Under the pieces are notes generated by a model. That model was given only the letters and a program-made list of their open reading frames with translations, did not search any database and was not told the DNA's origin. DNA of 64,000 bases from Streptococcus pneumoniae (GTDB lineage: Bacteria; Bacillota; Bacilli; Lactobacillales; Streptococcaceae): contig JBFDTN010000001.1 in NCBI GenBank assembly GCA_040719455.1, positions 930,001-994,000 on the forward strand. Reading direction: 5' to 3'. How positions within the stretch are numbered: position 1 is the first letter of the stretch; every line of letters starts with the position of its first letter. The translations under genes were made by a program, and so were the position numbers. Shown piece after piece: positions 31,301-40,800 of this stretch.

Positions 31301-34300
31301 TGCAGAGTTTGATTGGCTTTCGCTCAATGAAGTTGATGCGGAAACAGACACACTGTTCAAGTTTGAAATTGATATTGATGTAGATTCTGATAAGGAGTCT
31401 GACACTGATACTAGAGTTGATACTGATTCACTCAAGCTCTTAGAGGCAGAATCTGAGACTGCCCCTTTTCCTGCAACAGAAGTTGAAAGCGATTGAGAAG
31501 CCGATGTGGATTCTGAATCGCGTTTCATTGCACTTTCCGAAGCGGACTTGCTTACAGATTCAGACAATGAATCTCGGGTTGAAGCGCTCAAGGACAAGCT
31601 GTCACTATCCACTTTCGGATTGTTAGACAAGGATTCAGATGCACTTAAGGATTCCTTGCTTGAGCTGCTTGCGCTCTCAGACTGGCTATCACGGACTGAA
31701 TCTGATGTTCTCTCTGACTCGGACTCGGACATTGACTTGGATGTCGATGCGCTTGTCGAAACCACAGTACTTGCACTAGCAGATTCTGAAAGTGACTTAC
31801 GAGCTGATTCACTAGCCTTCGTTGACTCACTCAAGCGTTCTGATTCAGATGTAGAAGCCGATGTTGATGCCAAGTTGAAGTTCGACAAGGATTCTGACAA
31901 GCTAGTTGAACTTGATTCATCCAGTTGTGAATCCTTGACTAGTTCTGATAGGCTAGTTGAGAAGCTCTCAGATGCAGAGGTTGAAGCTTTCGTGCTCTTC
32001 TCTACTGCTTCTGAAACCGATTCTGAATTCATGACGCTGATGGAATCTGACGCTGTTGAGTTCGACTCAGATTGAACCACTGATGTCGAAGCGGAAATAG
32101 ACTCAGACAGGTCTGTCGACTTGCGTTGAACCACGGATTCTGAAACTGAAGTAGACTCAGAGGCTGATGAAGCTGTAGATTTAGCAGTTGATTCAGACGC
32201 AGATACTGATTCTGACGTTGCTGCTGAATTGGATTGGCTTTCACTTAATGACGTTGATGCAGAAAGCGATACCTTGTTCAAGTCGGAAATTGAAGTCGAA
32301 GTGGACTCACTCAAGCGAATTGAATCGGAATTCACCTTCGCTAGAGACTCGCTCAAGCTCTTAGAGGCTGATTCTGACAAGGAGGCTTTCCCTGCGACGG
32401 AAGTTGAGAGCGATTGAGACGCCGATGTCGATTCGGAATTGCGTTTCGTTGCACTTTCAGAAGCTGATTTACTTGCCGAATCAGAGAGTGAATCACGCTT
32501 AGCTGCGCTCAAGGATAAGCTGTCACTGTCCACTTTCGGATTGTTAGACAAGGATTCAGAGGCATTCAAGGATTCCTTACTTGACGTGCTTGCACTGTCG
32601 GACTGGCTGTTGCGGACTGAGTCTGCTGCTCTTTCTGACACGGACTCAGACATCGACTTAGACGCAGCCGCGCTCGTTGAAACCACCGTGCTTGCGCTTG
32701 CAGATTCTGAAAGCGACTTGCGAGCGGAATCACTAGCTTTCGTTGATTCACTCAAGCGAGCTTCTTCAGACGTCGAAGCGGATTTCGAAGCCAGGTTGAA
32801 GTTCGAAAGTGATTCTGACAAGCTAGTTGAACTTGAATCATCCAATTGTGAATCTTTCGCTAGCTCTGACAGGCTAGTTGAGAAGCTCTCAGACGCTGAG
32901 GTGGAAGCTTTCGTGCTCTTCGCCACTGCTTCTGAGACCGATTCTGAGTTCATAACGCTCACTGAGTCAGACGCTGTTGAGTTGGATTCCGATTGAACCA
33001 CGGAAGTTGATGCCGAGATGGACTCGGACAAGTCTGTTGACTTGCGCTTCACAACTGATTCTGAAGATGATGTAGATTCGGACGCTGAATTTTCTGCTGA
33101 TTTCGCAGTGGATTCTGACGCCGATACTGATTCTGACTTAGCAGCTGAGTCCGACTGGCTCTCGCTCAATGACGTTGACGCTGAAAGCGATACCTTGTTC
33201 AAGTCGGAAATGGAAGTCGAAGTCGATTCACTCAAACGGGTTGAGTCTGAATTCACCTTCACTAGAGACTCGCTCAAGCTCTTAGACGCTGATTCTGACA
33301 AGGATGCTTTCCCTGCAACAGAGGTTGAAAGCGATTGGGATGCAGAGAGCGATTCTGAATTGCGTTTCGCTGCACTTTCAGATGCGGACTTACTTACCGA
33401 ATCAGAGAGCGAATCACGTTTCGCTACACTCAAGGACAAGCTGTCACTATCCACTTTCGGGTTGTTAGACAGAGATTCCGATGCACTCAAGGATTCCTTG
33501 CTTGAGGTGCTGGCGCTCTCGGACTGGCTATCGCGGACTGAGCTTGATGTCATCTCAGAAGTTGAAACTGACATCGACTTAGACACAGATGCCGAAGCTG
33601 ATACCACCGTACTTGCGCTTGCGGATTCTGAAAGCGACTTACGGGCTGAGTCACTATCCATCATTGACTCACTCAAGCGTTCTGATTCTGACGTTGAAGC
33701 TGATTTCGACGCCAAGTTGAAGGTCGAAAGTGATTCTGACAAGCTGGTTGAGCTTGATTCATCTAATTGTGAATCTTTCACTAGCTCAGACAAGCTAGTT
33801 GAGAAGCTCTCAGACACTGAGGTTGATGCCTTGGTGCTCTTCTCCACTGCTTCTGAAACCGATTCTGAGTTCATGACGCTGATGGAATCTGACGCTGTTG
33901 AGTTGGATTCAGATTGAGCCACGGACGTTGATGCCGAGATAGACTCAGATAGGTCTGTCGACTTGCGTTTCACAACTGACTCACTTGCGGATGTGGATTC
34001 AGAGGCGGACGCAGCTGTCGATTTCACAGTGGATTCAGACGCCGATACTGATTCTGACGTTGCTGCTGAAGCGGAATCACTAACCGTCTTGTAGCGATCA
34101 TAATAAGAATAAGTAATCGTTTGAACGCCTTCTTTGTAAGAAACAGTATTGCCACTCACAAAACCTGAAGCTGTCGAAACGTTGGTTTGTTTCAATTCAT
34201 AGCGCTGACCATAGTCAACACCATTGATGACAATCGTTTCTTTCAACTTCACATCTTCTGTCAAATCACGTGTTTCACCATTTGGAGCAGAAAAAACTTT

Positions 34301-36127
34301 TTCCTCACGAATCTCAGCACCTGTCTCATCATTTACGAATCTGACCTGAATGAGAGATCCTGCTGCCGTATATTCAAAGGATTCCAACTTAATCTGCTGG
34401 AGGTTCGTTCCTGATGCTGTAGAGGCAAAGACGCTGAAGGCAAATTTCTCTTTCCCTTGCGCATCACCTGTTACCAGACGTGCATCTTTCAACCAACCCC
34501 GTGGGTCTTTTGTCATTTCCCCACCATTATCATAGCTTACCCGTAAAGTAGGAAAGCGATTATCAGGTGTTCGAGGAAAATAGGAAAACGTTACATCACG
34601 AAACGCATTATCTAAAACAGCCGTAGAAAGAGCGCGCGTATTATCAGTTGAAACAACACCATCCTTATTATAAAAGTATCCCATAAAAGGAGTGCTCTTA
34701 TGTCTGTCTGGATCAGCATTAAAATACTGCTTCTCACCACTGGTCGTTGATGGCTGATCAAAGACAGTGTCAAACTTAAATCCAAAGGAATTTTTGACAT
34801 TTTCACCACCCAAACCGAGAGTTGGTCCAGCTCCATTTCCTGAAGCATTGCCTACCTCACCGATGGCACCTGTCGTGAATAAAAATGAAATACCGTCACC
34901 ACCTGAATGCCCCGTTGGATTGTAAATCTTATCAAAAGCATCACCCAATTTAATCTTCGCTTTAAAGGTGAAAGGCTGATTCAAATCCACTTTCGTATTT
35001 AAAGTATAAGATCCAGCTTGATTGGCTGCATTTTCTGTCAGAGTGACAACTCCTTCAGAGTCAATCTTAGCATTTCCTCTAGTGGTAAAAAATTCACTTT
35101 GATTGGCTGCAGTCACAGTAATCCGTGTCTTCTCATCTGTCAAAGTTGCATTTTCCAAGGTAATCGGTGTATAGCTCTCGCCTGATGAAGCCGCAAAGAA
35201 ATAGGTGCCACTTGGAATAGGCAGTCCTTCCAGTGCCGAACGACGTGTCCGAACGCGAGGCGTTTCTGTTGTGGAACGAGAAGCCGTACTTGCCAACACA
35301 GCATTGGTCAGATTTGTGGATGTGCTTGGCACAATCTTTTCAATCGCTTCAGAGACAGTCTTAGGCGCTTCGACTAATTCAGAGATGGAACTAGCTGCCA
35401 AAGCGACATCAGAAGCTACTTCTACTTCTGCACTTGTTGAGGTAGATGCCACAGTTGAAGTTTCAGTAATTGCCTCTGAAGCAGCACGAGAAACCTCCGC
35501 AGAAGCACTCCTTGAACCACTAATTGACGTCGATAAAGAATCACTCTCTGAGCTGGCTAATGAAAGACTAGCTGATTGACTTAAGCTCTCTGAGAAACTT
35601 GCACTTGTTGATTTACTTTCTGATGTAGAAAGCGAATGAGAAAAACTCTCAGATTCACTAGACGATAGAGACTGAAAACTCTCAGAGCTGCTCGTCTTCA
35701 CTTCTGATTGAGATTGCATTTGAAGCAAAGAATCTGAGCTCTGAGAAAGACTCCCCTCACTACTATCCTTACCATCTAATACAACCTTATCTTGACCAGC
35801 TACAAGCCCTTCAGGACTTACTTGTAATTCCTCTGCCACTGTTGATACATCATCTGAAGCATAGACCGAGGATTGAAGCAGACCAGCTCCACCTAAAGCC
35901 CCCATCGAAATCAAAGCCTTTAAATAAGCTGATGTGTTGGATTCTATCATATCTGCAGAATCAAGATTTGCCACCACTTCTTCCGTAGCATTTTTTGATC
36001 CTAAAATTCTCATTAAACCAAGTTGCGATAAGACCGTACGAACCCATTGTTTACCAGACTTGTGTAATTTTACACGGCTCTTACGATCGATTTCATTGAA
36101 TTCCCTATTGAACTTTTTGAGATTCAT
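25358..36127 (-). CDS. Serine-rich repeat adhesin SRR-A with L-type lectin head (truncated by an in-frame TAA)
   Basis: The product is 3589 residues, or 4291 with the downstream part. Residues 1-90 are an accessory-Sec signal peptide with a basic region ([20 protein letters not shown]) and a glycine-containing core, cut near VYA-SDD. A short serine-rich part (about 120-295) precedes the head. Residues about 300-585 resemble a legume-type lectin (GGDGISFLFTTG, NSFGFKFDTVFD), as in staphylococcal SraP; about 590-680 is a MucBP/beta-grasp-like domain (IQVRFVNDETGAEI). The rest is glycosylatable Ser/Ala/Glu/Thr stalk in 307-residue units. ATG 36127 has AAGGGTGG upstream. Function by family is carbohydrate-binding adhesion; without the LPKTG part the protein should be released, not anchored. 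Confidence 0.9.
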   Translation of the reverse strand: MNLKKFNREFNEIDRKSRVKLHKSGKQWVRTVLSQLGLMRILGSKNATEEVVANLDSADMIESNTSAYLKALISMGALGGAGLLQSSVYASDDVSTVAEELQVSPEGLVAGQDKVVLDGKDSSEGSLSQSSDSLLQMQSQSEVKTSSSESFQSLSSSESESFSHSLSTSESKSTSASFSESLSQSASLSLASSESDSLSTSISGSRSASAEVSRAASEAITETSTVASTSTSAEVEVASDVALAASSISELVEAPKTVSEAIEKIVPSTSTNLTNAVLASTASRSTTETPRVRTRRSALEGLPIPSGTYFFAASSGESYTPITLENATLTDEKTRITVTAANQSEFFTTRGNAKIDSEGVVTLTENAANQAGSYTLNTKVDLNQPFTFKAKIKLGDAFDKIYNPTGHSGGDGISFLFTTGAIGEVGNASGNGAGPTLGLGGENVKNSFGFKFDTVFDQPSTTSGEKQYFNADPDRHKSTPFMGYFYNKDGVVSTDNTRALSTAVLDNAFRDVTFSYFPRTPDNRFPTLRVSYDNGGEMTKDPRGWLKDARLVTGDAQGKEKFAFSVFASTASGTNLQQIKLESFEYTAAGSLIQVRFVNDETGAEIREEKVFSAPNGETRDLTEDVKLKETIVINGVDYGQRYELKQTNVSTASGFVSGNTVSYKEGVQTITYSYYDRYKTVSDSASAATSESVSASESTVKSTAASASESTSASESVVKRKSTDLSESISASTSVAQSESNSTASDSISVMNSESVSEAVEKSTKASTSVSESFSTSLSELVKDSQLDESSSTSLSESLSTFNLASKSASTSESERLSESMMDSDSARKSLSESASASTVVSASASVSKSMSVSTSEMTSSSVRDSQSESASTSSKESLSASESLSNNPKVDSDSLSLSVAKRDSLSDSVSKSASESAAKRNSESLSASQSLSTSVAGKASLSESASKSLSESLVKVNSDSTRLSESTSTSISDLNKVSLSASTSLSESQSDSAAKSESVSASESTAKSAENSASESTSSSESVVKRKSTDLSESISASTSVVQSESNSTASDSVSVMNSESVSEAVAKSTKASTSASESFSTSLSELAKDSQLDDSSSTSLSESLSNFNLASKSASTSEEARLSESTKASDSARKSLSESASASTVVSTSAAASKSMSESVSERAADSVRNSQSDSASTSSKESLNASESLSNNPKVDSDSLSLSAAKRDSLSDSASKSASESATKRNSESTSASQSLSTSVAGKASLSESASKSLSESLAKVNSDSIRLSESTSTSISDLNKVSLSASTSLSESQSNSAATSESVSASESTAKSTASSASESTSVSESVVQRKSTDLSESISASTSVVQSESNSTASDSISVMNSESVSEAVEKSTKASTSASESFSTSLSELVKDSQLDESSSTSLSESLSNFNLASTSASTSESERLSESTKASESARKSLSESASASTVVSTSASTSKSMSESESERTSDSVRDSQSESASSSSKESLSASESLSNNPKVDSDSLSLSASTRDSLSESVSKSASESAMKRDSESTSASQSLSTSVAGKGAVSDSASKSLSESVSTLVSVSDSLSESTSISISNLNSVSVSASTSLSESQSNSAAKSESVSASESTAKSTASSASESTSASESVVQRKSTDLSESISASTSVVQSESNSTVSDSISVMNSESVSEAAEESTKASTSASESFSTSLSELVKDSQLDESSSTSLSESLSNFNWASESASTSESERLSESTKASDSARTSLSESASASTVESTSASVSKSMSVSASEMMSDSVRDSQSKSASSSSKESLSASESLSNNPKVDSDSLSLSASNRDSLSESVSQSDFESATKRDSESTSASQSLSTSVAGKGSVSESASKSLSESVSTLVSVSVSLSESSSISISNLNSVSVSASSSLSESQSNSAAKSESVSASESTAKSAEISASESTSASESAVKRKSTDLSESISASTSVVQSESNSTASDSVSVMNSESVSEAVERSTKASISASESFSTSLSELVKDSQLDDSSSTSLSESLSNFNLASNSASTSESERLSESTKASESARKSLSESASTSTVVSTSASASKSMSESASEMTSDSVRDSQSESASTLSKESLSASESLSNNPKVDSDSLSLSASNRDSLSESVSQSASESATKRDSESNSASQSLSTSVAGKGSVSESASKSLSESLAKVNSDSISLSESTSTSISDLNKVSLSASTSLSESQSNSAAKSESVSASESTAKSTASSASESTSASESVVQRKSTDLSESISASTSVVQSESNSTASDSISVMNSESVSEAVEKSTKASTSASESFSTSLSELVRDSQLDDSSSTSLSESLSNFNLASKSASTSEEARLSESTKASDSARKSLSESASASTVVSTSASASKSMSESVSERASDSVRDSQSESASSSSKESLSASESLSNNPKVDSDSLSLSVAKRDSLSDSVSKSASESAAKRNSESLSASQSLSTSVAGKASLSESASKSLSESLVKVNSDSTRLSESTSTSISELNKVSLSASSSLSESQSDSAAKSDSVSASESTAKSAELSASESTSASESVVKRKSTDLSESISASTSVVQSESNSTASDSVSVMNSESVSEAVEKSTKESTSASESFSTSLSELVKDSQLDESSSTSLSESLSNFNLASKSASMSEEARLSESTKASESARKSLSESASASTVVSTSASTSKSMSVSTSEMTSSSVRDSQSDSASTSSKESLNASESLSNNPNVDSNSLSLSAAKRDSLSDSASKSASESATKRNSESTSASQSLSISVAGKASVSGSASKSFSESLAKVNSDSTRLSESTSTSISDLNKVSLSASSSLSESQSNSAAKSDSVSASESTAKSTAASASESTSASESVVKRKSTDLSESISASTSVVQSESNSTASDSVSVMNSESVSEAVAKSTKASNSTSESFSTSLSELVKDSQLDDSSSTSLSESLSNFNLASKSASMSEEARLSESTKASESARKSLSESASASTVVSTSASTSKSMSVSTSEMTSSSVRDSQSDSVSTSSKESLNASESLSNNPNVDSNSLSLSAAKRDSLSDSASKSASESATKRNSESTSASQSLSISVAGKASVSGSASKSFSESLAKVNSDSTRLSESTSTSISDLNKVSLSASSSLSESQSNSAAKSDSVSASESTAKSTAASASESTSASESVVKRKSTDLSESISASTSVVQSESNSTASDFISVMNSESVSEAVEKSTKASNSTSESFSTSLSELVKDSQLDESSSTSLSESLSNFNLASKSASTSEEARLSESTKNSDSARKSLSESASASTVVSTSASASKSMSESVSERASDLVRDSQSDSASTSSKESLNASESLSNNPNVDSNSLSLSAAKRDSLSDSASKSASESATKRNSESTSASQSLSTSVAGKASVSESASKSLSELLSKVNSDSTRLSESTSTSISDLNKVSLSASTSLSDSQSNSAAKSDSVSASESTAKSTAASASESTSASEAVVKRKSTDLSESISASTSVVQSESNSTASDFISVMNSESVSEAVEKSTKASNSTSESFSTSLSELAKDSQLDESSSTSLSESLSNFNLASKSASTSEEARLSESTKASE
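25660..34085 (-). repeat. SRR-A stalk: 921-bp tandem repeats in perfect register
   Basis: The coding sequence of the KRKSTDLSES-type marker recurs at about 25669, 26586, 27507, 28428, 29349, 30269, 31191, 32112, 33033 and 33954. That is every 921 bases (307 codons) within my counting error, giving at least nine full units. Each unit also contains a fixed succession of shorter landmarks ([45 protein letters not shown]). Confidence 0.85.
26587..28173 (-). repeat. Two adjacent SRR-A units that are almost identical
   Basis: About 665 bases from 26587 match the stretch 921 bases further on. The only mismatch I noticed is A at 27066 against G at 27987. Other neighbouring units differ at many positions, so this pair is a recent duplication or conversion. 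Confidence 0.8.
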
Positions 36128-36165
36128 ATATCCACCCTTACTTAATAATATAAAATATCCCTACC

Positions 36166-36195
36166 ATTTTATCACACTTACACCCCCATACTCAA
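36166..36195 (-). promoter_or_regulatory. SRR-A promoter
   Basis: TTGAGT (36190-36195), 18 bases and TAAAAT (36166-36171) on the minus strand. The stretch GTAAGTGTGATAAAAT is closely similar to the SRR-B promoter (GTAAGTATGGTAAAAT), showing that the promoters are paralogous too. Confidence 0.6.
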
Positions 36196-36331
36196 CCCTA
36201 ATGACTCGGTAGAATCAAGTTTTTTCAAAGGATTCATGCCTAAATTTAAAACTTATATTTATTCTTTTTCAATTAGGCAATCTAACAGTTATCTCAAAGA
36301 AAATTCTCAATTTTTCCATTTCGACATCAAA

Positions 36332-36363
36332 ATAAGAGACTGGATACATGTCCAGTCTCTTAT
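36332..36363 (-). terminator. Terminator-like hairpin, probably of SRR-B before the IS insertion
   Basis: ATAAGAGACTGGA pairs perfectly with TCCAGTCTCTTAT around TACATG. On the minus strand a T-rich stretch follows. The ISL3 element now lies between it and the SRR-B stop codon. Confidence 0.65.
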
Positions 36364-36383
36364 ATAACCTATAATGAGATTCT

Positions 36384-37796
36384 GGCTCTATAATTTCTGT
36401 AGTGGGTAACTTCCACTGAAGAGATTATAGGGCTTTTTCAGTGTAGAAAAAAAGTCCCATATAATCTATAATGAAAAGCGACGAAACTCACATTAGAAAG
36501 AATCATATGGAACGACTTAATAATACCACAAATCTTATCGGAATTAAAGATAAAAATATCACCATCACTTCTGCTTACAAGGTTAAATCCCATATCCTCC
36601 TTCAAGCAACCTTAGATTATCCTGCTCCTCCTTGTCCTCACTGCCAAGGAAAGATGATAAAGTATGACTTCCAACGAGAATCCTCTATTCCTATTCTCGA
36701 TCTTCAAGGATTTCCTACTCTTCTAAAACTGAGAAAACGCCGCTTTAAATGCAAGTGTTGTCTACGTGTATCTGTTTCTCAAACGCCTCTCGTCAAGAAA
36801 CATCATCAAATTTCTCAACCTGTCTGGGATAAAATCACTCAACTACATACGGAAAAACTAACGAACTCTGATATTGCTAGAAAACTTCATATCTCTGTCT
36901 CTGTTGTACAGAGAAAACTGAATCAATTCTCCTTCAAGGAACAGTTCTCACAATTACCTAAAATCCTCTCTTGGGATGAATTCTCACGCAATAAGGGGAA
37001 GCTGGCATTTATCGCTCAGGATTTTCAAACCAAAAAGATTATCACTATTCTTGAGAACAATCGGCAAACAACCATTAAAAACTACTTCCTCAAATACACG
37101 AGAGAGATGAGAGAAAACGTCAAAATCGTAACTGTAGATATGTCTGGTAACTACATTCCTATCATTAAATTCTTATTCCCGAAAGCAAAGATTGTTCTGG
37201 ATCGTTTTCATATTATTCAGCACCTGAGCCGAGCTATGATGGCTACTCGGATTGCCATTATGAAGAACCATGACAGGGGCTCCCTTCCTTATCGAGCTAT
37301 GAAACATCATTGGAGAATCCTCCAAAAGGACAGCCGAAAACTCTCTAACAAACTCTTTTATTCTCGAACCTTTAGGCAAACCTTAACCCCTAGAGAAGTA
37401 GTTCAAAAAACCTTAGACTTGTCAGAGGAACTAAGGCACTATTATGACCTTTATCAACTCTTGATGTTCCATTTTCAAGAGAAGAACAGTGAGGCTTTCT
37501 TCGGACTGATAGAAGACTATTTACCTACTGTGAATTCTACTTTCAGAACAGTCTTTACAACCTTTCTCAAATACAGACAATACATTACCAATGCACTTGA
37601 ATTACCTTATTCAAACGCTAAGCTAGAAGCTACTAACAAACTTATCAAAGACATCAAACGACAAGCTTTCGGTTTCCGAAACTTCAAAAACTTTAAAACA
37701 AAAATTCTCATCGCTTTAAATATACAAAAAGAGAGAACCAATCTGATTCTCTCTCGTATGGGATAATACTTCACCCACTACAGTTGACAAAGTGCC
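36384..37796 (+). mobile_element. ISL3-family insertion sequence (1413 bp) with 8-bp target duplication
   Basis: The ends are 24-bp imperfect inverted repeats, starting GGCTCTATAATTTCTGTAGT on the left and GGCACTTTGTCAACTGTAGT on the right (read inward); both finish in the shared block CTGTAGTGGGT. The element is flanked by perfect 8-bp direct repeats GAGATTCT (36376-36383 and 37797-37804), which fits ISL3 transposition and indicates a fairly recent insertion. The transposase gene inside is intact. It sits between the two SRR genes. Confidence 0.93.
36507..37766 (+). CDS. ISL3 family transposase
   Basis: The 419-residue DDE transposase has an N-terminal zinc-finger-like part (CPHCQGKM, then CKCCLRVS), a helix-turn-helix (NSDIARKLHISVSVVQRKLN) and a DDE_Tnp_ISL3 catalytic domain with KILSWDEFS, VTVDMSGNY and VLDRFHIIQHLSRAM. 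It ends with the conserved YSNAKLEATNKLIKDIKRQA segment carrying the last acidic residue. I start at ATG 36507 (MERLNNTTNLIGIKDKNI), the usual beginning for the family, not an upstream in-frame ATG at 36471. No frameshift or internal stop is visible. Confidence 0.93.
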   Translation: MERLNNTTNLIGIKDKNITITSAYKVKSHILLQATLDYPAPPCPHCQGKMIKYDFQRESSIPILDLQGFPTLLKLRKRRFKCKCCLRVSVSQTPLVKKHHQISQPVWDKITQLHTEKLTNSDIARKLHISVSVVQRKLNQFSFKEQFSQLPKILSWDEFSRNKGKLAFIAQDFQTKKIITILENNRQTTIKNYFLKYTREMRENVKIVTVDMSGNYIPIIKFLFPKAKIVLDRFHIIQHLSRAMMATRIAIMKNHDRGSLPYRAMKHHWRILQKDSRKLSNKLFYSRTFRQTLTPREVVQKTLDLSEELRHYYDLYQLLMFHFQEKNSEAFFGLIEDYLPTVNSTFRTVFTTFLKYRQYITNALELPYSNAKLEATNKLIKDIKRQAFGFRNFKNFKTKILIALNIQKERTNLILSRMG

Positions 37797-37853
37797 GAGA
37801 TTCTTCATTCAATCAAAGATATCTCTATCTTCTGATACGTATACGAATGACTC

Positions 37854-40800
37854 TTAATCTTCTAGTGATTGCTCTTTCTTTTTCTTGCGACCAAGCGCTG
37901 CCAATCCTGCTAAAGCTCCCATAGCTCCAAGAAGACCTGCATGATTTGATTCCATACCTGTCTTAGGCAAGCTAGTTGAACGTTTCATAGCTGACTCAGA
38001 CGCCTGTGCTGAACTTGAAGCAGAAAGACTTGCTGAGATACTTGCACTTGTTGACATGCTTGTACTCATAGATGCTGAAGTACTTGCTGAAAGGCTAGCA
38101 CTCATTGACGCACTTGTGCTCATTGAGGCTGATACACTTGCAGATTGACTTGCACTCAAGCTTGTTGAAGCTGAGACAGACACACTGTTCAATGCTGAGA
38201 TTGATGCAGATGTTGATGCTGACAAGGATACTGATTCAGATACAACTGCTGATACTGACTCGCTCAAGCTTGTTGATGCAGATGCTGAGAGTGATGCTTT
38301 CTCAGATACAGACATAGATTCTGATACTGACGCTGAAGTTGATACAGAATCACGACCTGCCATACTCATTGATGCAGATGCGCTAGCTGAGTTAGAAAGC
38401 GAATCACGGCTTGAGTTGCTGAGTGACAAGCTATCGCTATCCACGTTTGGATTGTTCGACAATGAGGCTGATGCTGAGATAGACTCGCTCACTGATGTGC
38501 TTGCGCTAACTGACTCACTATCACGCACTGATGCTGATGTTGATTCACTTGCAGATACTGACATTGACTTAGATGTTGACGCTGAAGTCGATGCTGATGA
38601 GCTGATTGAAGCTGACTCTGATAGTGACTTACGTGCTGACTCGCTTGCAGATGTTGATTCACTCAAGCGTGTTGACTCTGACAATGAAGCTGACATTGAA
38701 GCTGAGTTGTAGCTTGAAAGTGACTCTGATAATGACATTGAGCTTGATTTGTCAATGTGTGAGTTAGACGCCAATTCTGACAAGCTGGTTGAGAAGCTTT
38801 CTGAAGCAGATACTGATGCAGATGTGCTTGCTGAGTTGTATGCTGATACAGATGTGCTTGCTGATGCGCTCAATGAGTCTGAAGCTGTTGAGTTAGATGC
38901 TGACTCACTTGCTGAGAGTGATGCTGAAATTGACTCAGACAAGTCTGTTGATTGGCGATTTGATACAGACTCAGAAGCTGAGATTGATTCAGATACGGAG
39001 ACAGAATCTGACATGCTTACTGATTGACTGACGCTCAATGATGTTGAAGCAGATGCAGACACACTATTCAATGCTGAGAGTGATGCAGAGGTTGATGCTG
39101 ACAAGGATGCTGATTCAGATACAACTGCTGATACTGACTCGCTCAAGCTTATTGATGTAGATGCTGAGAGTGATGCTTTCTCAGATACAGACATAGATTC
39201 TGATACTGACGCTGAAGTTGATACAGAATCACGACCTGCCATACTCATTGATGCAGATGCGCTAGCTGAGTTAGAAAGCGAATCACGGCTTGAGTTGCTG
39301 AGTGACAAGCTGTCGCTATCCACATTTGGATTGTTCGACAATGATGCAGATGCTGAGATTGACTCGCTCATTGATGTGCTTGCACTCATAGACTGACTAT
39401 CACGCACTGATGCTGATGTTGATTCAGACGCTGATACTGACATTGACTTAGACATAGATGCTGAAGTCGATGCTGATGAGCTGATTGAAGCTGACTCTGA
39501 TAGTGAATTACGTGCTGACTCGCTTGCACTTGTTGATTCACTCAAGCGTGTTGACTCAGACAATGAAGCTGAAATTGAAGCTGAGTTGTAGCTTGAAAGT
39601 GACTCTGATAATGACATTGAGCTTGATTTGTCAATTTGTGAGTTAGACGCCAATTCTGACAAGCTTGTTGAGAAGCTTTCTGAAGCTGATACTGATGCAG
39701 AGGTTGAAGCTGAGTTGTACGCTGACACAGATGTGCTTGCTGATGCGCTCAATGAGTCTGAAGCTGTTGAGTTAGACGCTGACTCACTTGCAGAGATTGA
39801 AGCTGAAATTGACTCAGACAAGTCTGTTGATTGGTGCATAGAAGCTGATTCAGATGCTGATACTGATGCTGACGCTGACATTGAAGATGATGTGCTAGTT
39901 GATACTGATACTGACGCACTGTTCAATGCAGAGATTGACGCTGATGTTGATTCTGACAAGGATACTGATTCAGATACAACTGCTGATACAGACTCGCTCA
40001 AGCTTGTTGAGGCAGATGCTGAGAGTGAAGCTTTCTCAGATACAGACATTGACTCAGATGCTGATACTGAAGCTGATTCAGAATCACGACCTGCTACACT
40101 CATTGATGCAGATGTGCTAGCTGAGTTAGAAAGCGAATCACGGCTTGAATTGCTGAGTGACAAGCTATCACTATCCACATTTGGATTGTTCGACAATGAT
40201 GCAGATGCTGAGATAGACTCGCTCACTGATGTGCTTACACTCATAGATTGGCTGTCACGCACTGATGCAGATGTTGATTCACTTGCTGATACTGACATTG
40301 ACTTAGACATAGACGCTGAAGTCGATGCTGATGAGCTGATTGAAGCTGACTCTGATAGTGACTTACGTGTTGAATCGCTTGCAGATGTTGAAGCGCTCAA
40401 GCGTGTTGACTCAGATAGTGAAGCAGACATTGAAGCTGAATTGTACTCAGAAAGTGATGTTGACAATGAGATTGAATTTGACTCGTCAAGTTGTGAATTC
40501 GATGCCAATTCTGACAAGCTTGTTGAGAAGCTTTCTGAAGCTGATACTGATGCTGATGTTGAAGCTGAGTTGTATGCTGATACAGATGTGCTTGCTGATG
40601 CACTCAATGAGTCTGAAGCTGTTGAGTTCGACGCTGACTCACTTGCTGAGATCGACGCTGAGATAGACTCAGACAAGTCTGTTGATTGGCGCATAGAAAC
40701 TGATTCTGACGCTGATACTGATGCTGACGCTGACATTGAAGATGACGCGCTAGTTGATACGGATACTGACGCACTATTCAATGCTGAGATTGATGCAGAT

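Noticed and set aside
25320-33917. Plus-strand acidic repeat ORFs opposite SRR-A
   Set aside because: These are antisense shadows of the 921-bp repeats; they repeat every unit and carry no domain or start signal.
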